DNA of 6,238 bases, taken from NCBI GenBank assembly GCA_003567075.1, contig PXAU01000325.1, positions 1-6,238 on the forward strand. The letters run 5' to 3'. Of the stretch, positions 6,084-6,238 are shown one piece after another. The notes beneath the pieces were generated by a model. It was not told the DNA's origin and ran no database searches. It saw only the letters and a list, made by a program, of their open reading frames with translations. This DNA is from Trueperaceae bacterium (GTDB lineage: Bacteria; Deinococcota; Deinococci; Deinococcales; Trueperaceae). The stretch's first letter is position 1. Each line of letters starts with the position of its first letter. Position numbers and translations under genes: made by a program.

Positions 6084-6238
6084 ATGCCTTTGCTGAGCCA
6101 TATTCCGCTTCATGTACGAAGCACTTATCGTAGCCGCACGGCGCCGCGTACCGGCAAGCGAGCGCTCCCGTTCTGGGGCTTCGCGGTCATCGCACTCGCA
6201 TGTGCCTTCACGCCGCTCGTCGCCTACGCCCAGGACGC
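6084..6238 (+). CDS. N-terminus of a secreted protein (signal peptide), continues past window
   Basis: The first 51 codons from ATG 6084 are in the window. They give a long basic n-region (MPLLSHIPLHVRSTYRSRTA then PRTGKRA), a hydrophobic core at about residues 28-46 (LPFWGFAVIALACAFTPLV), and an A-Y-A signal peptidase I site at 47-49 followed by QDA. No twin-arginine motif and no lipobox cysteine at the cleavage site are seen, so Sec export and release or later anchoring is expected. GGAGG 7 nt upstream and a possible -10 at 6048 support the start. The first 18 codons are richer in A/T than the rest, as is common near start codons. The mature protein lies outside the window, so its function cannot be stated. 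Confidence 0.75.
   Translation, partial: MPLLSHIPLHVRSTYRSRTAPRTGKRALPFWGFAVIALACAFTPLVAYAQD

Overview
The window is GC-rich, with strong G/C preference at third codon positions and many GTG starts. Together with an SPFH–ribbon-helix-helix gene pair of a type I associate with Actinobacteria, this suggests a high-GC actinobacterium. The sequence does not fix the genus.

Layout. (1) Positions 1-1888, minus strand: most of a glycogen debranching enzyme (GlgX/TreX family GH13), cut by the left window edge and apparently intact otherwise. (2) Positions 1889-1995: a short intergenic gap with a candidate glgX promoter and a GC inverted repeat. (3) Positions 1996 to about 4685, minus strand: a compact four-gene operon read from high to low coordinates: SPFH/band-7 membrane protein, small ribbon-helix-helix protein, ABC exporter ATPase, ABC-2 permease. 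Spacings are 10 nt, a 4-nt GTGA overlap and 10 nt. (4) Positions 4709 to about 6066: a mosaic of partial genes on both strands: the C-terminal domain of a secreted-type protein (minus), a DUF3237-like fragment with an internal TGA (plus), the N-terminal third of a DUF4143-type AAA ATPase (minus), a 23-bp tandem repeat, and an unrecognised coding segment with two CxxC pairs (minus). (5) Positions 6084-6238, plus strand: a good ribosome binding site and the signal peptide of a new secreted protein that leaves the window.

How the genes may work together. The operon would make an inner-membrane scaffold-type protein, a probable DNA-binding regulator and a two-component drug- or lipid-type exporter. 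Three of its four genes show 5' or core damage. The SPFH gene lacks a convincing start in its conserved frame. The ribbon-helix-helix gene carries a frameshift. The ATPase has a shortened N-terminus without an A-loop and odd residues beside its signature and D-loop. The permease and GlgX look whole. The damage is either recent gene decay next to a rearranged region or local sequence error, and read-level data would separate these. I see no CRISPR array, tRNA, rRNA, transposase or integrase.
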